Shown: in pieces, positions 22,767-35,830 of the stretch | Layout: every line of letters begins with the position of its first letter | Numbering within the stretch: the stretch's first letter is position 1 | Assembly (NCBI GenBank): GCA_025716855.1 | Contig: JAIXMQ010000046.1 | Coordinates: forward strand, 184,346 to 248,345 | Origin: Pilaira anomala | Lineage: Eukaryota > Mucoromycota > Mucoromycetes > Mucorales > Mucoraceae | DNA length: 64,000 nucleotides | Direction of reading: 5' to 3' | The notes under the pieces: generated by a model | What the model saw: only the letters and a program-made list of their open reading frames with translations | What the model was told of the DNA's origin: nothing | Database searches by the model: none | Translations under genes and position numbers: made by a program

Positions 22767-24795
22767 TTACATTTTTTTCCATTCGCCACCTGAAGCAGAA
22801 ACCAGTCTGTTGAAACAATTATCTCTTCTCAATACGTTTTCGAAATGAAGAGTAACACCATCAGATAAGGAAACATCAATACCATTCGAATGCCAAACAA
22901 TCATATCATATTGTTTTGTCTTTTTCACACCGACAATATCATCAAATGCACACTCAACCAATACTTTACCACCTGTCATACGAGATGTTTGAAATATAAA
23001 TCCTTCTTCTGTTAATCCAATACGTCCAGGAATTGTACCTTTATACATGCATCCAAAAGCTGTATATATATATGTATATATTTATAATAATAATTAATGT
23101 ATATTATATACATCTATTTTATTTTATTTTTACCATCAGGGTCATCATCAGGAGGAATAAAACTCTGTGCTTCCTTCTTTTTTCTTTTATTATCTACCGT
23201 CTGTTTCACCTTATTTACTGCTGCTGCTGCTGCCAACATGGCTAATGTAGTTGCAGCTGATGAAGCTACTTCTTGAAATCCCATACCTTTTGTTTCATCT
23301 TTTGCTGTAGTATTTATGGTTTCAACACTACTTACTGCTGTAGATAAATCAGACATGGAAGCCGAGGCTTTTGGTATATTAGGTTTTGGTGGACCAACAA
23401 CAACAGCTCTGCTGATACTATTGCTGCTACTACTACTGGTACTACTGCTACGATTGCGACTACTAGTTCTGCTTCCCTCTCCTTCTTTACCGTTTAAACA
23501 TAATACTTCCATTGCATACTCAGCGTCGTTTGGTACATCCCATAATAATAAATTCAATACGTTGAATAATTTACGATGTCTAGGATAATGAGAACGAAAG
23601 GCTTGTAAAACAAAGAATTCAATACCGATATATAGAAATAACACTTTTCCAATCAACTTTAACGGTAGAACTGTTAGGAAGAATGTTGTACCGATAATGA
23701 TGACCAAAAGGAACCGCGTTTTAGCAGGTCGTTTCCAAGTAGCTAGACTAAATAATGATTTTTTTTTAGTTGTTTTTAAATAATTAACGGATAAAATATT
23801 TACTTTTTGAGTCGTTCCATATAATCAACAGTATCAGACAACTGAAAAAAAAAGTAAGCACATAGTGGTGAACAGATTTTTCTTACATAGTTACCATATG
23901 TTGAATAGGTGGGCCATATTTAGTATAAATAGTATCTCTCCATTCAGAAATACTAATATCATTGAATAAATCAAAACCATAATTAGGCCTTGAATTCAGT
24001 GTTGTTCTCATTCTCATCCAAAAACTTCTGTTCCAAGACTTTACAGTAGCATCAGTTTCAGGCTGTACTTCTAAAGCATCCACACCATACTGAGCAAACA
24101 TATCAAGACGTATCCAAATGATACCAATAGCAATCCAAGATAAAATAAAAGCTAAAATGAGATCATACCACCATAATATTAAATAAAGCTACATACAATA
24201 TAAAATGAATTAGAAGATCGTCCCGAAAACTACTTTTATGTGTAACTTACACTAGCTAAACTAGCTGTCAATGCTTTATTCTCCCATCGATAAATAGCTC
24301 GAACCTTTTTAGCCGGTTCAATAAGTGGAGAAAGTAAAGGATATAATCTATCCAAGTCTTTCTTGACTGTATTTAATGAAAATGGTTCTAAAGGTCTATC
24401 TAATTCATCATAAGATGCAGAAGCAACAAAATATTTTATCCACTAAGTAGTAGTGTAGTTAGTACAAATTAAAACCACTTTATACAAAAACTTACATTTT
24501 CTATAAAGTCAATCCAATTTGTTGATATCACTTTATCTCCTTCTTTCACTTGAAATTGAGATAGTTTAGGCTGAATCAATTTATTGTTTTTACGTCTTCG
24601 AACTTCTTTTACATGTTTTTCCAGGTGTGCATAATGTTCTTCGAGTGAGTCGTCGTTATTTGGGATAAGAGTAGTTGCACTAGCTGTACGACTCTTTCGA
24701 AGTACTTGTTTATTTACTGTTATTGAACCTACTGACCTCGATCGATCAGGTAAAGGAGGCGGTGTACTTGGATTAGATGAACTTGTTTCTTCCAT
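22767..24795 (-). CDS. GRAMD4-like membrane protein with C-terminal GRAM domain
   Basis: Six exons (24795-24496, 24442-24251, 24188-23895, 23841-23804, 23747-23134, 23059-22767) close in phase to 576 residues. An in-frame ATG at 24816 would add seven residues. The N-terminus is disordered (Pro/Ser-rich) with a short coiled coil. The middle holds PAKKVRAIYRWENKALTASL followed by two hydrophobic blocks, one near LILWWYDLILAFILSWIAIG and one near LLVIIIGTTFFLTVLPLKLI, each long enough to span or hairpin into a membrane. The C-terminus starts AFGCMYKGTIPGRIGL and is a GRAM/PH-like lipid-binding domain. The order matches animal GRAMD4 (mitochondria/ER-linked). A low-complexity serine/alanine segment lies between membrane region and GRAM domain. 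The precise role in fungi is not known to me. Confidence 0.85.
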
Positions 24796-24816
24796 TATGT
24801 AAAAAAAAGTTGCCAA

Positions 24817-25019
24817 GAGAAGAAAAAAGAAAAAAAAAAGTGGGGTTTTTTGTGTTTAAAAAATATGTTTAGATCTGTGGCGTATGTTTAAAAAATTTAA
24901 AAGCGAGTGAGTGAGAGGCGTAAACTGAAACAATTTACTTTATTTGGATTGTACTCCTTTGTTCTTGGGTTCACACACAGGTAATTTGTTTTAAGCTTTT
25001 TAATTTTTATTAATTGTTA
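24817..25019. other. Short intergenic gap between two minus-strand genes
   Basis: About 200 bp separating the GRAMD4-like start from the SWI/SNF stop; it must serve as promoter for the former and terminator for the latter. Only AT-rich sequence is seen. Confidence 0.35.
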
Positions 25020-26239
25020 TTATTCATAATAATCATCGTCATCTTCCTCATCATAGTCTACTTCTTCATCTTCATCATCGTCTTCAATAATAGGTTTCTT
25101 TATAACCTTTGGTACAGGAGGAGCTGGAGGAGCTATATTTCTAATAGTTGTGTGATGATGGTATGGTTGTTGTTGAGGCATAGGTAATTTTCCACTCATA
25201 TTTCTTTTATGAAATAAATTGGGTAAAGCTCCACCGGGACATTGTCTTTCTAATTCTGTATCGAATATTTTCTATATGTATAACCAAGTTGATTTAGAAT
25301 AAAAATATATACATACATATACTATATTACTTACCTGCATTTCGTCGGCGTCTTCATAGACATAAGAACCCTCTTCATTAAATGTACGTGCATTATCAAA
25401 CATTAAATGAAAATCTTGTTCAAATTGAAGTACAGATTCATAATAATTTGAATGGATACGCTTTTTGATGATATTCATTGAAATTGGATGTTTAATCAAT
25501 GTATAATATATAGGATATTCTCTTTTACTGACAAGATCCATAAACAATTCACAGCGTTGACGATATACTACTTCATCTGAATCATCATCTTCTTCTGGTT
25601 CTTCTTCCACTGTAGCTTGTTCTACTGCTTTATAACATGCTTCAAACACTCGAGTAAGCTGTTGACGAATTTCTGGTAATAAGATGTCGTGATTTTTAGT
25701 TCGTTTTCGGTTTGGCTATAATAAAATTAGTGCTCAAATAGTGTTTTTTTTTCTTCTTCTTTATATTACCTCTTCGTGATGAACAGCAGCAACAGCAGCA
25801 GCAGCACCTCTTCTTTTAGGTTGATCTCCTTGTCCTGCTCTTCTTCTTGAACGATTCATTTCTAATTCTGCTTCCTCTTCTTCCTTTTCAATAGCAGCCA
25901 ACCATTCTTCCTCAGTTAAGCCATCATCATAACGAACTTCATCTCTTGCTCTACGACCTCGACCGAAATCAATGACAGAATCAGGTTGTACAACTAATTG
26001 GTCTTCTCTGGTAAGTATATCAGGTAATTCATCTTCTTGAATAAGTCTTTCTAATCGCTTATTATAACCTCTTCTTCTATACATTTCATTCTCTGCTCTT
26101 TCACGTTCAAGATCAATTCTTCTAAAGATAGCTAATTCTTCATCTGATCTTTGAAGCATTTCGTTTAACTCTTCATCTTCATTTGCTTCTTCATCAGGTT
26201 CGTCTTCATCATCCACTTTATCTTCCAACAAAGTTCGCT

Positions 26240-26304
<65 letters not shown>

Positions 26305-29300
26305 ACATGAGTTGCATAAAATAGACACACACATTAGAATACAACTTACCAAAAAGGCTTCACGATCTTCTTCTGTACTTCTATTATCAAATTTACCAGC
26401 TTGAATGACTTTGCCATCAATATCCAACTTATAATTGGCTCTTGCCAAAATGCTTTCTTCAATTGAATTAGAAGTAACTAATCGAAAGATACGTACTTCT
26501 TTTGTTTGTCCGATACGATGAGCACGATCTTGAGCTTGTAAATCTTGATGTGGATTCCAATCACTATCAAAGATGATAACAGTATCAGCAGTTTGCAAGT
26601 TCAAACCAAGACCACCAGCACGGGTACTTAATAAAAAGATAAAGTAAGGTGAATCAGGTTGATTGAATAACTGTAAAAGAGAAGAACGATCATCTGATTT
26701 GGTTGAACCGTCTAGTCTTAGGTATGGATAACTTCTCCAGTTTAAATAGTCTTCCATGATACTCATGATACGTGTCATTTGGAAAAAGATCAATACACGA
26801 TGACCTGTGTTGCGTAATTTGGGTAGCATGCGATCTAGTAATTCAAATTTACCGCAACTTCTGTACAAGAGTTCGTTGGATTTTCCGCTTGGATTTAAAG
26901 TAGTTTCTACCCCTTCAAATACAAATGGATGGTTACATACTTTGCGAAGTTGCATGATTGTATTATTCAAACCCTTTGCTGAAGAAGCCCTAGAATATAT
27001 AAAGTGGATTAAAAAAAAGAGGTATATATATATGTGTGTGTGTGTGTGTGTGCGTGTGTCACTTACGAATCATTATTAACATAGAGTGCATTATTCTTTT
27101 TCAATTGTTGGTATATTTTAAGTTGCAACATGGATAATTTACACTTGACGACATGTTCTACTTTATCAGGTAACTCAGATTCAACATCCTTTTTCAATCT
27201 TCTTAATAAGAATGGACGTAAAACTTTGTGTAAACGCTTGATAATTAATAACTGTTCTTCTTCATTCAAGTCTACTTTATCTTGTACACCTTGATTTGAA
27301 AATGGTGTATTAAACCATTCTTCAAAACTCTTTACACTCTTAAAGATCTTTGGTAAAATAAAGTTTAATAATGCCCATAACTCTGGTAAATTATTCTATC
27401 ATACATATATAAAAAGATGAGTAAAATCTAACGTTTATTACATGTATATGTTTTTTTTACCTGAAGTGGTGTACCAGTCAAGATCAATCGATAACGTGTC
27501 TTGTAAGATTGTCGAAGACAAACATTTAATTTAGAATTAGAGTTCTTCATACGATGTCCTTCATCCATAATTAAGTGCAACCATTTCACTCGACTGAGTA
27601 CTGATCTGTCACGAATAATGTATTCAAATGTAGTTAAGAGTACTTGGAATCCACCTGCTCTAACTACACCAGCAAGGTTACGACGTGCAACTGGATTTCC
27701 TTTATAAATAACTTTAGTAACTGAAGGTGCCCATTTATCGAATTCCAATGTCCAATTTGTCAAAGTTCTAATAAGTTGTAATAAGTATCATATTGAAGTT
27801 GTGAGGTAATAATTTTTTACTTACGATAAAGGTACAATGATAAGGTATGGGCCATTTTGTCTCTTCATTTCAATCAAATAAGTAATTAAACTGATGGTTT
27901 GAATTGTCTTTCCTAAACCCATTTCATCAGCTAAAATACCATTAAGATTATTATTGTATAGAGAAACCATCCATTGTAACCCCTTGACTTGATAATCTTT
28001 CAATTTACCACCAACCATAATATTAGGTTGACATACTTCTTCACGTACACGATGGGTGATATGATAGTAATCAGCAGAACTTACAACCTGAGAATCAGGA
28101 TCCTAATAAAGTCAATCAGTCAGTCAATCAATCAATCAGTATAATAATCACATCTTTTTTTTTACCTCATCATCATCGTCTTCCATTTGAATATCAAGTT
28201 TACTACGCATATTCTTACTATCATTTTGTTGATCCACAACTGACTTGGTAAGTGATTCCAAGAACTGACCAGTTTGCTTTAACAAATGAGTTAAACGAGT
28301 ATCTTTTGCTTCATCCAATAATTTGATATAAGCTTCTTCATCATCGTTCTTTAAAGCCAAAATACGTTCTTTAGCAATTCTCTCTACTCTCTTTTGTTCT
28401 TCCTTTTCAATATGATGATGGTATTGGATTACGGTTTTACCTAATTTATTTGCTCTATTCTCATTGTTCTTATGATAAGTGATGAGCTGAATACCATGTT
28501 CACAAATCTCGTTCAATTTATTTTGTTGTGCTTGACGTAACGTTTGATCTCTGTTTGCACGCTGTTGTCTTTCCATAGATTCAACATGACGAGATTCTTT
28601 CAAGGTAACCTTTTTCATACGTCGATAACTTGTTCTATCCAAAGAAGTAGATAATATTGTAGATCTTGATACTCCCGATGCCAATTCATTACGAAGCTTT
28701 TTTTTTTTTATATATGTTATTTATATAAATGTTTTTTTTAAAAAAAAATATGTTTGTTTAAATACTACTTTACCTTTTGTTGCTTTTCACGCAACTTTAA
28801 TGCTCGAAGTTGAATGACTTGTTTGATATCATTTTCACTCGATTGAAGTGTACGAATCTTGTTTTGTATACGAGACAAGATTCTTTGTTCACGTTGAGAT
28901 AAGATATGACTTGTATCGAAACCAGTTGGTGTTAAACTAGGTACGAGTAATCTTTGTTGTCTGGAAGAATGGACGTAAGAAGTAATTGGTTTGGGTAATA
29001 ATTGACTGGGAAGTACATAGGCGTTATAGGATGGACGAGTAGGTGGTATTTTGGTTATTTGTGGTATGGATCGTAAAGGAGACTGTGGCTTGGTAGGCTT
29101 CTTGTGATGATTTGTAGGTGGTTTGATGGTAGGCGTGGTAGGTGATTCAATAGCTAAACTATTGAGTGGTGCTAAAACGGCTTGTTGAAGATTTAAAGGC
29201 AATGGTGTATCTTTTGATAGTAATTTATATGCCATAATTTGATATTTTAAAGCAGTTAATTGACTTTGAGAAAATACGGTATGACCTATTTATAAAAAAG

Positions 29301-29695
29301 TGAAATAAGAATATATACATAAAGTTTATTTTAATTGTTACTATCTTGAATTTACCTTCAGAAGCTTGTATTTTAACCCTTTGCTGTTGAGGTGGTAACA
29401 TTGAAGGTGGTGGCGGAGGTGGAGGTTGCATAGACATGGCGTTACTGGGACGACGATTGGTTTGCATAAGTTTCAGTTGGTATGCTATTTGAGCTAATTC
29501 CATATTGTTTTCTTCGGTTGCTCCGTGAGATTGAAGATAACTAGCTCGCTATAATGATGTTAGTAACTTTCTTTTTTCGTGTTTTTTTTTTCTTGTTTCG
29601 AAAGACAATTATTATACCTGTAAAAGAAGTGTTATATTATCTTTGTTTCCAGGAACATGATTGTAACCAAGATTATGCTGTGAAATAAAACTCAT
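25020..29695 (-). CDS. SNF2: SWI/SNF-RSC catalytic ATPase (Snf2/Sth1)
   Basis: Eleven exons (29695-29618, 29548-29356, 29285-28774, 28696-28166, 28102-27825, 27767-27461, 27395-27067, 26989-26350, 26237-25770, 25715-25335, 25271-25020) close in phase to 1,322 residues. In order: a QLQ domain ([19 protein letters not shown], about residue 93), a proline-rich stretch, an HSA helix region (about 262-400) for actin-related protein binding, the helicase ATPase with ADEMGLGKT (about 496-504), MDEGHRMKN (the DEGH box of the Snf2 subfamily), GTPLQ, a helicase-C lobe with [12 protein letters not shown] and [11 protein letters not shown], an acidic/basic SnAC-like region, a bromodomain (about 1155-1235, with [13 protein letters not shown]) and an acidic tail. 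This set defines Snf2/Sth1/BRG1. The paralogue cannot be settled from one gene. Intron 8 carries a 57-base homopolymer. Confidence 0.96.
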
Positions 29696-29812
29696 TTTTT
29701 TTGGTATTTTTTTTTCTAAATTGTGTTGAAAATGGTTTCTCTCTTTTTATTAGAAAAAAAAAAAAGAAAAGTACAAAGAAAAAGAAGAGCTTTATATGAA
29801 ACTATTATTGAC

Positions 29813-29848
<36 letters not shown>

Positions 29849-31205
29849 AGGGGGGAAAAAAAGACGAGTGTTGTTATTTTTTCCATCATATCATGTGATT
29901 TAGGTATATATGCACTACTTTTCTATAAAAACACATAATCAATGTGTAAGCTATCAATCAGAAACACCTGTAAAAAATATTAACAAGCAATCGATTCACC
30001 TTTCTTGAATAATCTGGAGCGAAGAAAAATAGATTTTTTATGGATCTTTTTTTGGAGTTTATGAAGAAATTATAGTTTTGATTCTTTCATTTGAGAAAAA
30101 AAAAGGTATGTACATATATTACAGTGCATCCACTCGCTCATTTAAGCACTTTTTTTAATCTCATTTGATATCGTAGGTTTGTAGTTACTTCACTTTGGAC
30201 TATTACCGCCATAGTTATATGACCATTTCTTAAAAAAGCATTCTCTTTTCATAAACGTTCACCTATCATTTTATCGAGTAAGAGATAGATATCACGAAAC
30301 TAGTTTTTTTTATATTTTATCTACCTAAAACAAAAAGAGATCTAAACCATATTTGAAAGGCGATAGTCTGCTTAAATTTACTGATCAGTTCTCTACTAAT
30401 AAAATGAATGTTTTCTGTTTAAGGTGATTCGGGCGAACATTTAAAATATGGCCAACTATATTTTTATGTCTATTATAACACGTTAATAAATTACCTCTGG
30501 AAGGCGTTTTGTTTCAATATAACCAGTGACTTTGAGTATAGGTATTGCTATTTAAGAAGCCGTGTGTTTTGAGCTGTTAACTTGGGTAACATACTGAAAA
30601 GAACTTGTCTTTTTCTTATTTGCAGCAATGCAAATATAATATTTAGAAAGAAATGGTGATAAAAAGTCTTTAGACCTGTGTATAATTATAATTTGGCTTA
30701 TATGTTATGCTTTTGTACACACTTTTGGTCCAAGCAAACTATGTACCGTGAGAATTAACTATTTTTTTATTATTATTTTCTAATTCAGTGCTTAAACTAC
30801 TTTAGTGCAAAAAGGTAGGAAATCGTCAATAGTTTACATTAAAATATCAGTGTAACTATTGTCATCATCTGCTGTGATATGATCCCGGTAACATTATTAT
30901 ACTGCAGATATTCGGAAAGATATGTAATTGTTTGTTAACTTAATTGGATGTTTTTACTTTTTTCAGCTCAAGTGAAAAAAGTTTTCAATACTGATAATAG
31001 TTCCCATGAGCTATTATACAGCCAATGATATACTATAAATTACAGGAAATATAAACTATGCTAACTTCTTTTTCATGTTATTACAATGTTTATTCTATGT
31101 GTGACTATAAAGTCTAATTAAATCCCAGCATCTTCTTTTTTTTCTTTCCCTCTTCTCTCTTCTATCGATCTCTCTCTCTTTCTTTTCCCTTCTTTAAAAT
31201 AAAAA
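29696..31205. other. Divergent intergenic region
   Basis: About 1.5 kb between the SWI/SNF gene and kynureninase. It contains A tracts (29755-29846), otherwise non-repetitive AT-rich sequence and a CT-rich tract (31135-31190) right before the kynureninase ATG, a common fungal promoter element. No gene seen. Confidence 0.5.
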
Positions 31206-32765
31206 ATGTTGAGTACTTCTGATATTCCCGAGGCACCTTATTCATCTATTGAAGTTGCAGAAAGCTTAGATAATCAAGATGTATTACAAAAATACCGGGA
31301 TGAATTTGTTATTCCTTTACGTCGCTATGTATCTGGTGAAAATGCAATCTCAGGTAAAATGAAGATTTAAGTTTTTTTAATCACTGCAGAAAATTAAAAT
31401 AAACAAATATAGACAAGAACACTGACTTAGATGATGCATGCACATATTTATGTGGAAATTCTTTGGGTTTAATGCCTAAACGTTCCCGTGAACTAATTAA
31501 TGAAGAATTGACGGCTTGGGGTCAAAAGTAAGTAAAAAAAAAAAAAAAAAAAAAAAAAGGTTACAATCTTGTTACTAAAATAAATTAATAAAAAAAAAAA
31601 GAGGGGTTGAAGGTCATTGGAATCATCCATACAATAGACCTTGGGCTACCATTGATGAATTGGTAAAAGCACCACTTGCAAAATTAGTAGGTGCTAAGTC
31701 TGTGGAAGTTACAGCTATGAGTACTTTAACATCTAATCTTCATTTAATGCTTAATACCTTTTTTCGACCTACCGAGAATAAGTTTAAAATTTTGATTGAA
31801 CAAAAGGCTTTTCCATCTGATCATGTAAGTTATATATATATATATTATGTAATACATAAAAAAAAATTTTTTCTCACGATATATAATAGTATTGTGTTTC
31901 TTCTCACCTTGAATCACGAGGTATTGATCCTAAAATTGGGCTTTTGACAATTGGCCCTAGAAAAGGCGAACATACGTTACGTACAGAAGATATTATTGAA
32001 TTGATAAATAAGGATAAAGAAATAGCAGTAGTAATGCTTTCTGGAGTTCAATATTATACTGGACAATTCTTTGAGATTGAAAAGATTACGAAAGCAGGTC
32101 ATGCAGCTGATTGTATTGTAGGTTGGGATCTTGCACATGCAGTTGGTAATGTACCGCTTCGACTTCATGATTGGAACGTTGATTTTGCTTGTTGGTGCTC
32201 ATACAAGTATCTTAATTCAGGTGCAGGAGGTATTGGTGGATTATTTATTCATGAAAAATACAAGAATGATCAAAGTAGACCTAGATTTGCTGGTTGGTGG
32301 GGTAACGATAAAGAAAATCGATTTGAAATGCAACCTGAATTTAGACCAAGTGAAGGCGCTTCAGGATATCAACAAAGTAATCCAAGTATATTTACAACAA
32401 TTTCATTACTTGGTTCACTTGAATTATTTGATGCAGCTGGTATTGATAATTTACGTCAAAAATCAATTAGATTAACTGGATACCTTGAAAGTTTACTCAA
32501 GACTGAATTAAGAAATGAATTTGAAAAAGATAGAATTCGTATTTTGACACCCAGTGACCCTCAACAAAGAGGATGTCAGCTGTCGTTAGAATTCCCAGAT
32601 TGTATGATGAAAGTATTTGAACAGCTTCAATCTCGTGGTGTCATTGTAGATGAACGTAAGCCAACTGTAATTCGTGTTAGTCCTGTTCCTCTCTATAATT
32701 CTTTTACTGATGTTTATAACTTTGTTACCCAAATAAAGCAAGTCATGAAAATTGTTTATAAATAA
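31206..32765 (+). CDS. BNA5: Kynureninase
   Basis: Four exons (31206-31353, 31413-31527, 31602-31824, 31890-32765) give 453 residues, the usual length. Diagnostic segments are [40 protein letters not shown], the PLP-binding [14 protein letters not shown] (Asp near 242), [15 protein letters not shown] (Schiff-base Lys near 268), the RFAGWWG motif and YQQSNPSIF. It is a PLP-dependent aminotransferase-fold hydrolase that cleaves kynurenine or 3-hydroxykynurenine to (3-hydroxy)anthranilate plus alanine in tryptophan breakdown and de novo NAD synthesis. All key residues are present. A long A tract sits in intron 2. Confidence 0.96.
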
Positions 32766-32885
32766 TAAACTTTTTATTTTACCAAAATATATATATATAT
32801 ATATAGAATTGTTCTAAACAGGGATTATTAAGTAAAAAGAAAAAAAAAAAACGATATAAAGTATAAATATATAAAAAGGAAGTAA

Positions 32886-32889
<4 letters not shown>

Positions 32890-32918
<29 letters not shown>

Positions 32919-32928
32919 TAAAATATAA
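32890..32928. repeat. (GT)n microsatellite
   Basis: An uninterrupted alternating GT stretch of about 38 bases in the kynureninase 3' flank; likely length-polymorphic. Confidence 0.9.
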
Positions 32929-33048
32929 GGAAAAAGGAATGTGTTTCTTTTTTTTTTCTTGGTGACAAAAAAAAAAAAAAGATAAGAGAGATCATATAAT
33001 AATAATAATAAAATAATAGTAATAAGTAGTGTAGTTGTATAATAATAT

Positions 33049-33687
33049 CTATCTTTTACGTTTCTTCATAAACTCTTTATTCTCCGATTGATATTTACAT
33101 GAAGGGGGGAAACCATAATTTTGAAATCCTAAAGGAGGAAGATCTCTTTGTTCCAGTTTTGGTTCGGGAGGATAAGAAGATGATAAAGTGCGAATAGAAG
33201 GAAGGCGATTTTGTTGAGAAGGAGATGTAGGTTGAGCAATAAGAGAAGTTCTAGTTGGTGAAGTAATATTAGTCGTATTAGTATTAGGTATTTGATGTGT
33301 TGTAGTTAATAAAGAAGGTTGTGGTTGTGGTGAACAAGATACGACTGATGAAGAAGCAGATGATTTATTATCTCTGTTTAAAAAACTATTAACTACTGGA
33401 TCCATATCAACTGCAGGCATATTTTGTGATTTTATTATTGTTCGTAACATATCTTCTATCGTCTTTAAACGTTCCTCAATAGCCTCCAGGGCTGCTTTAC
33501 TAGGTGCGTTTCGTTTATCATCATTTGAAGAAGAAGAAGGATATACACAAGGAACTCCTGACTTTTCACAGTTTCGGCATGGGTGTTCCCCATTACATTT
33601 CGTTTTCTTTCGTCTACATTCTCCACAAGCGCTAACTATCTTTGCTCGTTTTCTGCGTGGTTCGGTTGTTTGTTCGTCAATAGGCAT
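33049..33687 (-). CDS. Zn2Cys6 (GAL4-type) transcription factor
   Basis: A single exon of 212 residues. After a basic N-terminus (PRRKRAKIVSA) comes the binuclear cluster CGECRRKKTKC with NGEHPC, RNC and KSGVPC: six cysteines spaced C-x2-C-x6-C-x5-C-x2-C-x6-C. A short leucine-rich heptad region (LEAIEERLKTIEDMLRTI) follows, typical of the dimerisation element. The rest is Ser/Thr/Pro-rich with no fungal-specific middle homology domain, so it is much shorter than most members. The C-terminus ends basic (KKRKR). Target genes cannot be told. Its promoter side carries a long GA repeat. Confidence 0.92.
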   Translation of the reverse strand: MPIDEQTTEPRRKRAKIVSACGECRRKKTKCNGEHPCRNCEKSGVPCVYPSSSSNDDKRNAPSKAALEAIEERLKTIEDMLRTIIKSQNMPAVDMDPVVNSFLNRDNKSSASSSVVSCSPQPQPSLLTTTHQIPNTNTTNITSPTRTSLIAQPTSPSQQNRLPSIRTLSSSYPPEPKLEQRDLPPLGFQNYGFPPSCKYQSENKEFMKKRKR

Positions 33688-33757
33688 TTAATTTAGAAAG
33701 ACTGTATGTTTTATTTAATTTTTTAATATATAAAGATTGTTATTCAATAATAACCAA

Positions 33758-33761
<4 letters not shown>

Positions 33762-33824
<63 letters not shown>

Positions 33825-33828
33825 AAGA
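33762..33828. repeat. (GA)n microsatellite upstream of the Zn2Cys6 gene
   Basis: About 30 uninterrupted GA dinucleotides followed by degenerate GA/AAAG repeats to about 33880. On the minus strand it is a CT tract about 75 bp upstream of the Zn2Cys6 start codon. Such tracts are often promoter elements in fungi. Confidence 0.85.
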
Positions 33829-33880
33829 AAAAAAAAGGTATATTATAAAAGAAAGAGAGAAAGAGAGAGAAAGAGAGAAA

Positions 33881-35830
33881 GATAATTATATGTAAAAAAA
33901 AAAGTGAGGAGGAAATAAGGCACAAGAAAGCTGGCGTGATTGGACGATCTCCGCCTGGACCGAAAAAAATATCACTAACTGATATATAAAAAAAAAAGCG
34001 GGCCCACGTTTTCTTATGCCAGAACAAAAGAGCTGAGCTTAACCCCCTGTGATTTAGCTGGGTGACTTGGGAACACAAGCCACCTCTAATCGGTCATTTT
34101 CTTAAAACAGCTCTTCTTCTTGTGTGTCTTGGTACAGTTCGACCTAAACTAATCCTAATCCTTGACTCCACTCCGACTTCTTCCAATGTGATACATTGTT
34201 CTCTGAGCCACGCTATTATTTTCTACACATGATATTTCTTAAAAATGCTACTACGTAGCAGTAATATTACTACTTACTGTTCCTCATAATCGCCTGCAAG
34301 AAAATTTACTCGGTAGTATTGAAGCTATCCTTTATAGTAGACATCCTAAAAACTACCTCGCATTATCTTTTGCATGTCTTTTAGACAACCATTATATTTT
34401 GAGGAATTGATATTCACATTCTTGAGCTTTTCTCAAAAAAAAAAGTAAATTTTAACTATACAATCTATCGAATAATACTTCTAGCAACTGTTATAAATAA
34501 TTCAAGTTTTTCTTTATTAAATGGCATGTACTGTACTTTTTTTTTTTAAAAAAAAAGGAAAATATACCAAGAGCCACCATGGGGTTTAATGGTTGTGTGA
34601 GGTTACACTCATTAATGATGCGAAAAGGAATAGCGGCAGACCTTTTTCAAATGGCTGTATTTTTGTCAGTGAACTGTGTCACTCAAGTAACTAAGAGAGA
34701 AAGACAAACAGTGAAGATCTTACTTTTAGTTATTGAAAAGAACGGTTTTAATTATATGAAGAGCCTTTTTTAAAACCACTACTATATTACGGTAGCAAGG
34801 CCCCTACGCTATACTTCGTAATTGTATTAAGCTCCTTTTAAGTAAGCAGTAAGAAAAAGTGTTTAGTAATATTGCTTTGATTTTTTTTTTTTGCTTTACA
34901 TTACTGATATGACCGGGAAAAGATTGGGAGAGTTTGGTAAAAAAAAAAAAAAAAAAAAAAAAAAATAGAATTCGAAGCATGATTTTCGATATTTAATTTG
35001 CATAGCTTTTCCAATTTTTTCATTTCTAAAAAACCATTTCTCTTTGTGGTATGGTGATACATACATATTACGATTTTTTAAAAGCAAATTTCGAACACTT
35101 CAGTTGAGATGATTACATTGGGTAAATTTATTTATGTTAAAATTAGCTCAGGACATAAAATGTTATGTTCTGAATTTTTACAAGACTTTCAGAAAACTGT
35201 GTCTTTCTAAATAAATCCGATAGATATTTGATATCCAACAGATGAGCAGTTACCTAACGCTGGATCCGGGCGGTGACAATTAGCCCAAAATCCCACTTTC
35301 AATCAATTATTTACTCTATTGAGCGAACTGAGAAAAAAAAGCTATATAACGCGTAGCTGTAAAATAATTGCCTAATATTTTTAATGATTGTAGGATAAGA
35401 TAAAATGCTCTACTACATATTAATTTTGAAAGAAACCCACAAAAATGTACGATTTGAGAGTGGAAAGCGCCTTATACGTCATTTAGGCTTGACTGGGCTT
35501 AAATGAAAGCCAAGTTTTTTGATCAAGTTTTTTGCACAATTTTCGGTTCAATCCTTCAAAGAATTATCCTCATAAACTTTTATTATTGTAAGGATTTTGT
35601 GTATGATTGACTTTGAATTGTTTTGAAGGATGCATGTAGATTACTTTAAAAATTCTTGTGTATGTATGCAGACATAAAAGTATATATTTGACACATGTAT
35701 GAAAAAAAAAAGAATAGTAACAATTACTTTGCATAATAAAGTGTATAAATAAATATATTTTTTTTTAGTTTTTACTTTTCCATCACATGATACATTTCAT
35801 TCCTTCTTTTTCTTACATAAAGTTTGATAC
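33881..35830. other. Intergenic region
   Basis: About 2 kb without a supportable gene. Short open frames (for example 34579-34773) have no recognisable motif. An A-run lies at 34939-34965. The last 60 bp is the T-rich leader of the muskelin gene. Confidence 0.5.

Noticed and set aside
26218..26340. C-terminal poly-phenylalanine extension of an SWI/SNF frame
   Set aside because: It is intron 8 read through; splicing at 26350 and 26237 restores the conserved frame.
34138..34196. Weak similarity between 34138-34196 and 39366-39420 (both end AATGTGATAC)
   Set aside because: Identity by eye is only about 60-65 percent with gaps and no defined ends, so it is not reported as a repeat.
34579..34773. 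64-residue frame with a good ATG context (GCCACCATGG)
   Set aside because: No motif, no plausible partner exons and composition typical of chance frames in this AT-rich region.
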